In this document: positions 23,658 through 29,899 of the stretch, one piece after another
How positions within the stretch are numbered: the stretch's first letter is position 1
Layout of the letters: each line of letters opens with the position of its first letter
Source: J051 sp040752255
GTDB lineage: Bacteria > Armatimonadota > Fimbriimonadia > Fimbriimonadales > ATM1
Length of the DNA: 29,899 bases
NCBI GenBank assembly: GCA_040752255.1
Contig: JBFMFD010000008.1
Coordinates: 1-29,899, forward strand
Reading direction: 5' to 3'
Position numbers and translations under genes: made by a program
Notes under the pieces: model-generated
Databases searched by the model: none
What the model was told of the DNA's origin: nothing
The model's input: the letters and a program-made list of their open reading frames with translations, nothing else

Positions 23658-24779
23658 ATGTACCACGCAGCACCCCTGTTCTCTCCGCGCCGAGGCCGCC
23701 CGCGACGCTTCTCGAGCCGCGACCTCACGGGCGGAAATCGCGACTTTTGGGCCATCGAGCCGGGTGAGGAGAGGGTCTTGGCGGAGTTCGAGGGCGCCGG
23801 GGTTATCCGGCACCTCTGGATGACCATCGGCCACGAGGACAGGATGTATTTGAGAAAGATGGTGCTTCGCGCGTGGTGGGACGACGAGGAGACGCCGAGC
23901 ATCGAGGTCCCGGTCGGCGACTTCTTCTGCCTGGGGCACGGAATTGCGCGCAGCTTCCAGAACGCTGCCTTCGACTGTGTTACACACCACGACAACGATG
24001 GCAACATGGGCGGCGGCGTTGCGATGAACTGCTGGCTGCCCATGCCGTTTCGAAGCGGTATGAGGATCACCGTGCAGAACGAGAGCGACGCGACCTGCGG
24101 GCACTTCTACTTCTATGTTGACTTCGAGGAGCTCGCGTCGAACGACCCGGATCTGTCCGACGCTCTCTACTTCCACGCCCAGTACCGACAGGAGTATCCG
24201 ACGGAGACCGGCGCCTCAATCCTTGCGGAGCAGGGCGTGAACTACTGGGATCGGCTCGATACGCCCGTTGACCCATCCGAGAACTACGTGCTGCTCGAGG
24301 CGTTCGGGAGGGGCCACTACATTGGTTGCAACCTGAGCGTACACAACCTCGACCCGGCGCTGTTCCGAAAGCGGTTCGGCGACCGAGAGTTGCCGGTGCC
24401 TGAATTGACTTGGTGGGGAGAGGGCGACGACATGATCTTCATTGACGGCGAGGCGGAACCGAGCCTGTACGGAACGGGCAGCGAGGACTACCTCACGCAA
24501 GCATGGGGCATGCACGATAGGGCGCATCTGTTCGGCGGCACAAGCGTGCACGAGTACGACGCACGGCATCCGGATCGTCGCGCGTGCACGAGCTATCGCC
24601 TTCATTTGCCCGACCCGGTCGCGTTCATGAAGAGCATCCGGGTAACGATCGAGCACGGCCATGCGAACCTGCAACGGAACGACTACTCGTCGGTCGCCTA
24701 CTGGTATCAGACGGAGCCGCACGCTGCGTTTCCGGTTCTGCCGCACGTGGCCGAGCGGCTGCCGAGGTTCGCTCGTTAA
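23658..24779 (+). CDS. Glycoside hydrolase family 172 (DUF2961) enzyme
   Basis: This 373-aa protein has the DUF2961/GH172 blocks 'GAGVIRHLWMTIG', 'SIEVPVGDFFCLGHG', 'NCWLPMPFRSGMRITVQN', 'LPELTWWGEGDD'-type strand at 248-258 and 'LYGTGSEDYLTQAWG'. Glu255 (GEGDD) and Glu276 (GSEDY) are 21 residues apart, the spacing I recall for the catalytic pair of characterised GH172 enzymes. Known members act on D-fructofuranose or D-arabinofuranose linkages. There is no signal peptide, so it may act in the cytoplasm. Start ATG 23658 has only a weak, distant ribosome site (GGGAG). The stop overlaps the convergent next gene. Confidence 0.9.
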   Translation: MYHAAPLFSPRRGRPRRFSSRDLTGGNRDFWAIEPGEERVLAEFEGAGVIRHLWMTIGHEDRMYLRKMVLRAWWDDEETPSIEVPVGDFFCLGHGIARSFQNAAFDCVTHHDNDGNMGGGVAMNCWLPMPFRSGMRITVQNESDATCGHFYFYVDFEELASNDPDLSDALYFHAQYRQEYPTETGASILAEQGVNYWDRLDTPVDPSENYVLLEAFGRGHYIGCNLSVHNLDPALFRKRFGDRELPVPELTWWGEGDDMIFIDGEAEPSLYGTGSEDYLTQAWGMHDRAHLFGGTSVHEYDARHPDRRACTSYRLHLPDPVAFMKSIRVTIEHGHANLQRNDYSSVAYWYQTEPHAAFPVLPHVAERLPRFAR

Positions 24780-25330
24780 GAGCGCTTTTTCTTCCGGCTT
24801 GTGCGCTTCTTGAGTTCCTCTTCCTCGGCCTTGTCGAGGTCTTCGGGGGAGAGACGGGCGCCTTCGGGAACCTCAGGGTCGTCGTACAGGATGCCCTGCG
24901 CAACGATTTCGCCCTCGAAGGATTCAACCTCTTCGTCTTCGAGGGAGATGTCCACCGCTTTCGCCTTCGCGGGGCCTGGCTCGAGGTCGCCGGCCTTGAC
25001 GAGGATGACGTAGTTCGCGCTGAACCGCTTCTCCTCGGGTGAAAGGCCCCGGCGCTGCTCCTCACTGAGACCGGCGAGGAACTTGGCTCTCATCCGCTTC
25101 ACCGCCTCGGTGTGCGCTTTCAGCATGCCTTCCGGCATAGAGGCGAAGTCAATCGAGACGGCGATCTCGTCTTGGTTGAAGACGTTTCGAATCGTTCCGG
25201 TGAGGCCGGCGAGGTGCTCGAAGTAGGTGAAACCTTCGCGTTCGGCGTCGGTAGCTTTTCGCTGGCGCACTTTGACGCGGTCGCCGGGTTTCCATCGCTT
25301 AGTGGATGTCTTGGCCTGGGCCTTGGGCAC
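24776..25330 (-). CDS. Hypothetical protein with SH3/KOW-like N-terminal domain and charged tail (184 aa)
   Basis: Residues ~10-60 ('RWKPGDRVKVRQRK', 'YFEHLAGLTGTIRNVF', 'DEIAVSIDFASM') read like a small beta-barrel of the KOW/L21e-like type, which often binds RNA. The middle is helical. The C-terminus is strongly acidic and then basic, ending 'KKRTSRKKKRS'. The frame starts at GTG 25330, 60 nt from tRNA-Gly on the same strand. The stop overlaps the convergent GH172 stop by 4 nt. The function is unknown; an RNA- or ribosome-associated role is a guess from the fold. Confidence 0.85.
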   Translation of the reverse strand: MPKAQAKTSTKRWKPGDRVKVRQRKATDAEREGFTYFEHLAGLTGTIRNVFNQDEIAVSIDFASMPEGMLKAHTEAVKRMRAKFLAGLSEEQRRGLSPEEKRFSANYVILVKAGDLEPGPAKAKAVDISLEDEEVESFEGEIVAQGILYDDPEVPEGARLSPEDLDKAEEEELKKRTSRKKKRS

Positions 25331-25389
25331 GGGGTAAGGATACCCTCTAAAGGGTTCGGCGGGATGCTAATGAAGCGCCCGCGAGGGAA

Positions 25390-25464
25390 TGGAGCGGGCG
25401 ACGGGGGTCGAACCCGCGACCCTCTGCTTGGGAAGCAGATGCTCTACCACTGAGCTACGCCCGC
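25390..25464 (-). tRNA. tRNA-Gly (anticodon CCC)
   Basis: The acceptor GCGGGCG pairs with CGCCCGC. The anticodon stem TCTGC/GCAGA closes loop TTCCCAA, giving anticodon CCC. The T arm is GCGGG-TTCGACC-CCCGT. The discriminator is T and CCA is encoded. Confidence 0.97.
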
Positions 25465-25545
25465 TTGTGCGGCTACGGAGTGCGTTCACCGATGGGAATA
25501 CGGGGACACCTCAACCGCGCCGCTGTCGTGGTCGGTTGCTACCGA

Positions 25546-25758
25546 CTAGTTTCCGGTACCGCCCGCTCCGCCGCCATCCCCACTTTGGGGAAGCTCGGCC
25601 TCCGCGAACTCGCCGGCTTGAGCGGAACCCGAATCACCCGGCTTCGCGGGGGCAGCGTCCTTGGTGGGATCGGCAACCTCGTCCGACTTGCCGCAGCCGA
25701 GGGATCCCACGGTCATGCCGATGAGTGCGACTGCCAAAAGAAACGTAAGTGTCTTCAT
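25546..25758 (-). CDS. Small putative lipoprotein (70 aa)
   Basis: The ATG at 25758 has AAGGAGAAG upstream. Residues 1-21 (MKTLTFLLAVALIGMTVGSLG) form a signal peptide ending at Cys22, a slightly unusual lipobox (S-L-G-C). The mature part is a low-complexity Ala/Gly/Asp/Glu/Pro segment with no fold. It is likely an outer-surface or periplasmic lipoprotein of unknown role. A 6-bp hairpin (GTCGGT/ACCGAC, 25531-25546) directly follows the stop but has no T-tract. Confidence 0.82.
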   Translation of the reverse strand: MKTLTFLLAVALIGMTVGSLGCGKSDEVADPTKDAAPAKPGDSGSAQAGEFAEAELPQSGDGGGAGGTGN

Positions 25759-25866
25759 CGAAGGTCTTCTCCTTGCTTGTATTCGGTTGAGTGGGAGGCA
25801 CCCCCTGGGGGGGATACCCGCCCTGGAGTGAGATTACCCGAAAAGCCGGGCATCCCTTTCTGATCA

Positions 25867-25902
25867 GAAGGCGCCCGCGCCCGTTGGGGCGCGAGCGCCT
25901 TC
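25867..25902. terminator. Strong hairpin at the end of the downstream prepilin gene, no T-tract
   Basis: GAAGGCGC (25867-25874) pairs with GCGCCTTC (25895-25902). One C/A mismatch follows, then an inner 7-bp stem CGCGCCC/GGGCGCG closes a GTTG loop. It sits 35 nt past the prepilin stop. It lacks a U-run on either strand, so it may protect the mRNA 3' end or act as a weak terminator. Confidence 0.5.
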
Positions 25903-25937
25903 GTCAACCTTGTCCTTAGACTGGACGTACCGGAGCC

Positions 25938-26849
25938 TTAGTCCCGGAAGTCGTAGTCCGGACGGAACAGCCACGCCATGTAGTTACCAGGCGGGTTGCT
26001 GCTCGGGAACCCATCAATCCAGTAGTAGCCGGGGCGGCCATTCTCGTTGTAGCCCGTGAACGGGTCAACGCGCCAGTCCGTGAACGGATCAGGACCGGTG
26101 TTACCGCGGCGCCACTGAGCGCCGAGGCGGCGCCACTTGGAGTGCGTGTCGGCGAAGGCAGCCTGGACACCCTTGTTGTGAATCCAGTAGCTACCTCGGC
26201 CGCCGTACATCCAGCCGCGCGGGCCGCTGGCCGGGTTGGTGGGAGTGACGTAGCGGCAGACAGCACCGATGCCAGCGTCGCAGACGAGGAACGGGTTGGG
26301 CAGGGCGTAGCCAAGTACGTTGACCTTGCCACGGCCTTCCCAGACGGTGATCAGCTCGGCCGGATTCACAACGCCGGAGGCATTGTAACCATGGAGCAGA
26401 CCATTGAAGTTGTACCCGGACCTCCTCGGCCTCTGCTCGTCCCAGTTGGACTGAGCGTAGTTGACGCCTGGGAGCTGCAGCTCAACGCCGGACGGGCACT
26501 CGTAGACGGACCAGTTGCCGACGTACGGGAAGATGCTGTTTGCCCACATCATCGCGAACTGTGCCTGGTTGGCATCAGTGTCACTCCGCGACCAGTCGTG
26601 CGGGATTGGGTGCCACTGCTGCCACTGCCACTGTCCTGCGAGATGCGTGAATGACAGGGGATAGGTGTCGTCGTGGTCGCCCAGGTAGAGCGCCAGAGAC
26701 TTACCCATCTGGTTGAGGTTGCTCAAGCACTGCGTCTGCTTGGCCTTCTCCTTCGCCTGTGCGAACACGGGGAAGAGAATAGCCGCAAGAATCGCGATGA
26801 TCGCGATGACGACAAGTAGCTCGATGAGCGTAAACGCTCGCTTTTTCAT
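25938..26849 (-). CDS. Type II secretion-like prepilin, DUF1559-type, downstream copy (303 aa)
   Basis: The N-terminus 'MKKRAFTLIELLVVIAII' is a class III prepilin signal with Glu at +5 of the mature helix; the -1 residue is Ala rather than the usual Gly. A C-terminal 'AAFADTHSKWRRLG' corresponds to the 'fADGHvkw' block of this family. ATG 26849 has a near-perfect ribosome site (AAGGAGGTCA) and is chosen over the longer open frame from 26939. It is co-oriented with, and gap-free in length against, the next upstream prepilin. Pseudopilins of this sort are surface-filament or secretion components; the exact role is unknown. Confidence 0.93.
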   Translation of the reverse strand: MKKRAFTLIELLVVIAIIAILAAILFPVFAQAKEKAKQTQCLSNLNQMGKSLALYLGDHDDTYPLSFTHLAGQWQWQQWHPIPHDWSRSDTDANQAQFAMMWANSIFPYVGNWSVYECPSGVELQLPGVNYAQSNWDEQRPRRSGYNFNGLLHGYNASGVVNPAELITVWEGRGKVNVLGYALPNPFLVCDAGIGAVCRYVTPTNPASGPRGWMYGGRGSYWIHNKGVQAAFADTHSKWRRLGAQWRRGNTGPDPFTDWRVDPFTGYNENGRPGYYWIDGFPSSNPPGNYMAWLFRPDYDFRD

Positions 26850-26974
26850 TTTGCCTGACCTCCTTGAGGTATTGAGATATGAATGCTGGACCCCGGTCGG
26901 AGCCGTACTCGAAAGCCGATTCTCCTTCCGGTGAACCACATCTTAAGAGACGTAGTTCGCAGCCAGTCCGTTCC

Positions 26975-27003
26975 ATTCTACACGATCTGGCGCGCCCGCG
27001 CAA
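26975..27003 (-). promoter_or_regulatory. Candidate promoter of the downstream prepilin gene
   Basis: On the minus strand TTGCGC (26998-27003) and TAGAAT (26975-26980) are separated by exactly 17 nt, which would give a ~120-nt leader before the ATG at 26849. It lies after the terminator of the upstream prepilin, so the two copies can be expressed separately. The rest of the 26850-27083 gap shows nothing else that I can name. Confidence 0.4.
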
Positions 27004-27083
27004 GGGTTTTTCGCCTTTATCCGCCCACAAAGGGGCTGCCAGTGCACCCCGTGAGCTGAAAATCCCGCAAAAGTACGAGGGGT

Positions 27084-27121
27084 CGAAAAAAGTTCACAGG
27101 GGGCGCCGAAGCGCCCCCTGT
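27084..27121 (-). terminator. Intrinsic terminator after the upstream prepilin gene
   Basis: On the minus strand an 11-bp perfect stem (ACAGGGGGCGC with GCGCCCCCTGT) closes a TTCG tetraloop and is followed after four nt by six T (27086-27091). It lies 35 nt past the prepilin stop. Confidence 0.88.
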
Positions 27122-27156
27122 CATGGTCAGGCTCAGCAATCAGAGACGAACCGGCG

Positions 27157-28068
27157 TCAATCTCTGAAGTCGTAGTCCGGGCGGAACAGCCAGGCAAAGT
27201 TGTTGCCGGGCGGGTCGCCGCCTGGTGGGCCGTCTATCCAGTAGAAGCCTGGGCGCCCTCGCTCGTTGTAGCCTGTGAACGGGTCAACGCGCCAGTCCGT
27301 GAACGGATCCGGCCCGGTGTTGCCCCGGCGGTATTGTGCTCCTACGCGGCGCCACTTGGCGTGGGTGTCTGCGTAGGCGGACTGAATGCCCTTGTTGTGC
27401 ACCCAGTACGTCTCCATGCCGCCGTACATCGCACCGGCAGGCCCACTGGCCGGGTTGGTTGGTGTGACGTAGCGGCAGACGGAGCCCACGCCGGCGTTGC
27501 ACAGCAGGAACGGGTTCGGCAGAGAGTAGCCAAGGATGTTGGCCTTGCCTCGGCCTTCCCACACCGTCACCAGATCAGCAGGGTTCACAACGCCGGAAGC
27601 GTTGTAACTGTGCAAGTAGCCGTTGAAGAAGTAGGCGGACTTGCGCGGCCTCTGCTCATCCCAGTTCGAGTCGGAGTAGTTGACCCCGGGGAGCTGGACG
27701 TCAACGCCTGACGGGCACTCATAGACCGCCCAGTTTCCGACGTACGGGAAGATGCTGTTCGCCCACATCATGGCGAACTGCGACTGGGTCCCGTCGGAGT
27801 CGCTCGCATTCCAATCATGCGGGATCGGATGCCAGTTCTGGAACAGCCACTGAGTCCCGTTATGGGTGAAAGCCAACGGGTAGGTGTCGTCGTGGTCGCC
27901 CAAATAGAGGACGAGCGACTTGCCCATCTGGTTCAGGTTGCTCAAACATTGAGTCTGCTTGGCCTTCTCCTTCGCCTGCGCGAACACAGGGAACAGGATG
28001 GCAGCCAGGATCGCGATGATGGCAATCACGACCAGCAACTCGATCAGCGTAAACGCTTTTCGTTTCAT
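27157..28068 (-). CDS. Type II secretion-like prepilin, DUF1559-type, upstream copy (303 aa)
   Basis: The start 'MKRKAFTLIELLVVIAII' and a body that aligns without gaps to the downstream copy show recent duplication. Both are 303 aa and share 'NPFL', 'CRYVTPTNPASGP', 'GNTGPDPFTDWRVDPFTGY' and the end 'AWLFRPDYDFRD'. ATG 28068 follows GAAGGAGGTTATT, an excellent ribosome site, so the longer frame from 28206 is not used. Differences cluster in the middle (for example 'QLPGVNYSDSNWDEQRPRKS' here). It is followed by a strong terminator. Confidence 0.93.
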   Translation of the reverse strand: MKRKAFTLIELLVVIAIIAILAAILFPVFAQAKEKAKQTQCLSNLNQMGKSLVLYLGDHDDTYPLAFTHNGTQWLFQNWHPIPHDWNASDSDGTQSQFAMMWANSIFPYVGNWAVYECPSGVDVQLPGVNYSDSNWDEQRPRKSAYFFNGYLHSYNASGVVNPADLVTVWEGRGKANILGYSLPNPFLLCNAGVGSVCRYVTPTNPASGPAGAMYGGMETYWVHNKGIQSAYADTHAKWRRVGAQYRRGNTGPDPFTDWRVDPFTGYNERGRPGFYWIDGPPGGDPPGNNFAWLFRPDYDFRD

Positions 28069-28204
28069 ACAATAACCTCCTTCGGTTTTATGGCTTCGAA
28101 TGCCGCCTGCCGGCAGGAACTCATTCAAGCCCCTTAACTTGCCGTCTACATCGACGGAGTGGATGGCTCCATTAGTTCGATACTTCCTACGCCGCGGCAA
28201 CCCC

Positions 28205-28245
28205 AAAAGTTCCCGTCCAGCCGAGGTCGAACCACAGCTGGACGG
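28205..28245 (-). terminator. Candidate terminator after the VOC gene
   Basis: On the minus strand a 9-bp perfect stem (CCGTCCAGC with GCTGGACGG, 15-nt loop) is followed by GAAC and four T. It lies 25 nt past the VOC stop. The T-run is short, so confidence is moderate. The rest of 28069-28204 is the leader of the prepilin and shows no clear promoter. Confidence 0.5.
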
Positions 28246-28269
28246 AAGGAGGCGGGCGGGCGGTTGCTA

Positions 28270-28692
28270 CTACTCGGACAGCGCGGCAGCGTACAGCCAG
28301 AGGTGGGCGCCTTGATTGTCGGTGATCAACGCCATCCGGCCGACCGTTGGAACGTCCATCGGTCCAGCCAGAAGCGCGCCACCGCTCGCAACCGCGCGCT
28401 CCACGCAAGCGTCCACATCTTCAACGGCGAAGTACACCGCCCAGTGAGGCGGAACGTCGGGCGGAAGGTTCGGATCCCGAGTGCTCATCGTCCCGGCGAC
28501 GGGTGTCCCGTTAGCGCAAAGCATCTTATAGACTCCGCCTCCTTCTCCCATGGAGAAGTCCTGCGTCGTCATGCCGAGAACCGACTGGTAGAAGCTCAGC
28601 GCCGCGTCAACGTCCGGGACATACAGTTCGTGCCACGGGAAAGCGCGACCGGCAGCGAGGGCGTGTTGGTCTAACTTGGATAACTCAGCCAT
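28270..28692 (-). CDS. VOC-family (glyoxalase/bleomycin-resistance fold) protein
   Basis: The 140-aa protein has the paired beta-alpha-beta-beta-beta modules of the VOC fold: 'PWHELYVPDVDAALSFYQSVLG' (as two blocks), then 'HWAVYFAVEDVDACVERAVASGG' and the final strand 'MALITDNQGAHLWLYA'. His21 and Glu22 lie where metal ligands normally sit in the first module. Function is not predictable from the fold; glyoxalase-like, dioxygenase-like and bleomycin-binding proteins all use it. It stands alone between tRNA-Gly and the prepilins. Confidence 0.88.
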   Translation of the reverse strand: MAELSKLDQHALAAGRAFPWHELYVPDVDAALSFYQSVLGMTTQDFSMGEGGGVYKMLCANGTPVAGTMSTRDPNLPPDVPPHWAVYFAVEDVDACVERAVASGGALLAGPMDVPTVGRMALITDNQGAHLWLYAAALSE

Positions 28693-28714
28693 TCCAGCAC
28701 ATTACCCGATGCGC

Positions 28715-28788
28715 TGGAGCGGCCGATGGGAATCGAACCCACGTCACCTGCTTGGAAGGCAGGAGCTCTACCATTGAGCTACGGCCGC
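28715..28788 (-). tRNA. tRNA-Gly (anticodon UCC)
   Basis: The acceptor GCGGCCG pairs with CGGCCGC. The anticodon stem CCTGC/GCAGG closes loop CTTCCAA, giving anticodon TCC. The T arm is GTGGG-TTCGATT-CCCAT. The discriminator is T and CCA is encoded. Confidence 0.97.
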
Positions 28789-28838
28789 GCGACCTCGAAT
28801 TCTACCCGGCGAGAGAGCCCTCTCGGGCCGTGCATCGT

Positions 28839-29153
28839 CTATGGAAGCGTCTCTCGCTCGTTCGCCCGCTCCTCCAGTCGCTGAACACGCTGCTGGAGAA
28901 CCTCGACGTTCCTATCCAGGCTCATGCTGTGGTCTACGGACAGGCTACGCATCTCGTCAAGTTCCCGCCGCAACGCCGCAATCTCCTTCTGCAGGCTCTG
29001 GATGACGTGCTTCTCCTCGTTACTCCTCCTTCGAGAGCGGCTCCCCACACCCTTGCTGATCGCCTCACCGATGGAGATGATAAACACCATCGCCCCAACG
29101 CCCAACAGAATCTGAACGATAAAGTTACCAAGAATGCCGGTTACGATTTCCAA
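28839..29153 (-). CDS. Small membrane protein with C-terminal coiled coil (104 aa)
   Basis: One hydrophobic helix (residues ~5-30, 'VTGILGNFIVQILLGVGAM') is followed by a basic patch ('SRSRRRSNEEKHV') and a heptad-rich coiled coil ('LQKEIAALRRELDEMRSL' and 'LQQRVQRLEERANERE'). The basic patch suggests the coiled coil is cytoplasmic. The start overlaps the 3' end of hisA by 13 nt, so it is expressed from the his transcript. I do not recognise the family; anchoring or oligomerisation is the only role that sequence supports. Confidence 0.8.
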   Translation of the reverse strand: MEIVTGILGNFIVQILLGVGAMVFIISIGEAISKGVGSRSRRRSNEEKHVIQSLQKEIAALRRELDEMRSLSVDHSMSLDRNVEVLQQRVQRLEERANERETLP

Positions 29154-29875
29154 GACGCAAACTCCTTGAAGGCCTCCGCCGGAGATTCGAGCGTTTCATA
29201 GAGGGCGCGCCCAATTATGACACCCTCCAGTCCTACGAGGGTCAAGTCCGCCAGGTTTCGGAGGTCCTGAGGGCATGCGACCCCGCCGCTGGCAATGACC
29301 GGGACGGACACGCGCTCGCAGAGCGCCCGAAGCGCGGCGACGTTCGGCCCTTGCATCGCTCCGTCGCGCTCGATGTCGGTGAAGGTGATTCGAGGGCAAC
29401 CCATCTCCTCTAAGCGCCCGCAAAACTCGAGCGCCTCCAACTCCGTCACATCTGCCCAGCCGTGCACTGCAACCTTGCCGGCACGAGCGTCCACCCCCGC
29501 AACACACCGCTCGCCAAGCGTCCGAAAGAAGTGGCGCACCGTGCTCTCCACCCGCGTGAGCGCGGAGCCGAGCACTACCCTTCCCACCCCGAGGGCGAGC
29601 ACCATCTCGGCGACGTGAATGGTTCGGATGCCTCCGCCGAACTGGATGGGCGCGCGCGCCGCGTCCACGAGGCGAGTCAGCAACTCGACGTTCTGAGGCG
29701 CTCCCATCCGCGCGGCATCTAGGTCAACGACATGCAGCATCGTGGCTCCCGCTTCGCACAACGCCACTGCAACCTCCACCGCGTCGAGCGGGTAGACGGT
29801 CTTCTGCTTGAAATCTCCCTGCTTCAGGCGGACGACCTTGCCTTCCGAAATGTCGAGCGCGGGGATGATCAACAT
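29141..29875 (-). CDS. hisA: Phosphoribosylformimino-5-aminoimidazole carboxamide ribotide isomerase HisA
   Basis: HisA opens the ribose of ProFAR in histidine synthesis by an Amadori rearrangement. The beta-alpha barrel carries the two half-barrel phosphate loops 'GGGIRT' and 'VIASGGV'. Catalytic Asp residues are in 'IPALDISEGKVVRL' (Asp8) and 'CVAGVDARAGKVAVHGW'. 'TDIERDGAMQGPN' is a HisA hallmark that separates it from HisF. At 244 aa it is full length. Its start overlaps the stop of the preceding gene (a hisH tail) by 7 nt, so this is part of a his cluster that continues off the right edge. Confidence 0.96.
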   Translation of the reverse strand: MLIIPALDISEGKVVRLKQGDFKQKTVYPLDAVEVAVALCEAGATMLHVVDLDAARMGAPQNVELLTRLVDAARAPIQFGGGIRTIHVAEMVLALGVGRVVLGSALTRVESTVRHFFRTLGERCVAGVDARAGKVAVHGWADVTELEALEFCGRLEEMGCPRITFTDIERDGAMQGPNVAALRALCERVSVPVIASGGVACPQDLRNLADLTLVGLEGVIIGRALYETLESPAEAFKEFASWKS

Positions 29876-29899
29876 TTCAGGAAATTCTCAAGAATCTGC
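29869..29899 (-). CDS. hisH: Probable HisH C-terminus (partial, 5' part outside window)
   Basis: Only nine codons are in the window, reading QILENFLKC then stop TGA at 29869-29871. An 'ILxNFL' ending is typical of the imidazole glycerol phosphate synthase glutaminase subunit HisH, which often precedes hisA. The assignment rests on these few residues and gene order. Confidence 0.55.
   Translation of the reverse strand, partial: QILENFLKC

Noticed and set aside
25112..25724. Plus-strand frames ending 'GGRTRDPLLGKQMLYH' or starting 'MERATGVEPATLCLG'
   Set aside because: Antisense translations of tRNA-Gly(CCC) joined to the reverse of the small-protein genes; not genes.
28752..29201. Plus-strand frame of 149 aa beginning in tRNA-Gly(UCC)
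   Set aside because: Antisense to the tRNA and the coiled-coil gene; no protein-like features.
1..29899. CRISPR arrays, insertion sequences, prophage, replication origin, rRNA
   Set aside because: No regularly spaced repeats, transposase or integrase, phage structural genes, origin boxes or rRNA-like sequence were seen.

Overview
The window is about 30 kb of high-GC bacterial chromosome. The marks of the source are two near-identical prepilins of the 'FTLIELLVVIAIIAILAAILFPVF' kind, a DUF1800/DUF1501 pair, a GH172 (DUF2961) enzyme and lipid A genes in a genome that is not otherwise proteobacterial in flavour. Together they suggest Armatimonadota, most likely a relative of Fimbriimonas. This is inferred from protein style only. 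The lipid A genes imply a two-membrane (LPS-bearing) envelope.

Layout. 1-4661 (minus): a TolB-like/TPR protein, followed by a large secreted glycoside-hydrolase-like protein whose 3' end lies outside the window. 4677-8961 (plus): a tightly packed run tsaE-tsaB-murB-sugar permease-rhaB, with 4-nt start/stop overlaps. 9032-11712 (plus): DUF1800 and Tat-exported DUF1501 proteins, ended by a clear terminator. 11806-15637 (minus): lpxK, an LpxL-type acyltransferase and two GT9 heptosyltransferase-like genes, a lipid A/core operon. 15668-17239: tRNA-Lys(UUU) and three small accessory genes, at least one of visibly lower GC. 17280-18717 (plus): a SIS-domain sugar-phosphate protein and a Fic/Doc-fold protein with an eroded active site. 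18719-23353 (minus): methyltransferase, ABC ATPase and fused permease-binding protein as one operon, then an MFS exporter. 23658-24779 (plus): GH172. 24776-29899 (minus): a KOW/SH3-like small protein, tRNA-Gly(CCC), a small lipoprotein, two tandem prepilins, a VOC protein, tRNA-Gly(UCC), a membrane coiled-coil protein, hisA and the last codons of hisH.

Most genes are housekeeping or ordinary accessory genes. I do not see a complete new defence or mobile system. The most unusual stretch is the 300-bp divergent region 23354-23657. It holds a nearly symmetric -10 box, a perfect 15-bp dyad, a 14-bp palindrome and a minus-strand intrinsic terminator placed inside the apparent leader of the methyltransferase/ABC operon, so an attenuator or riboswitch is possible. 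Second is the fused permease/substrate-binding transporter paired with a methyltransferase. Third is the degenerate Doc-like protein next to the SIS gene.
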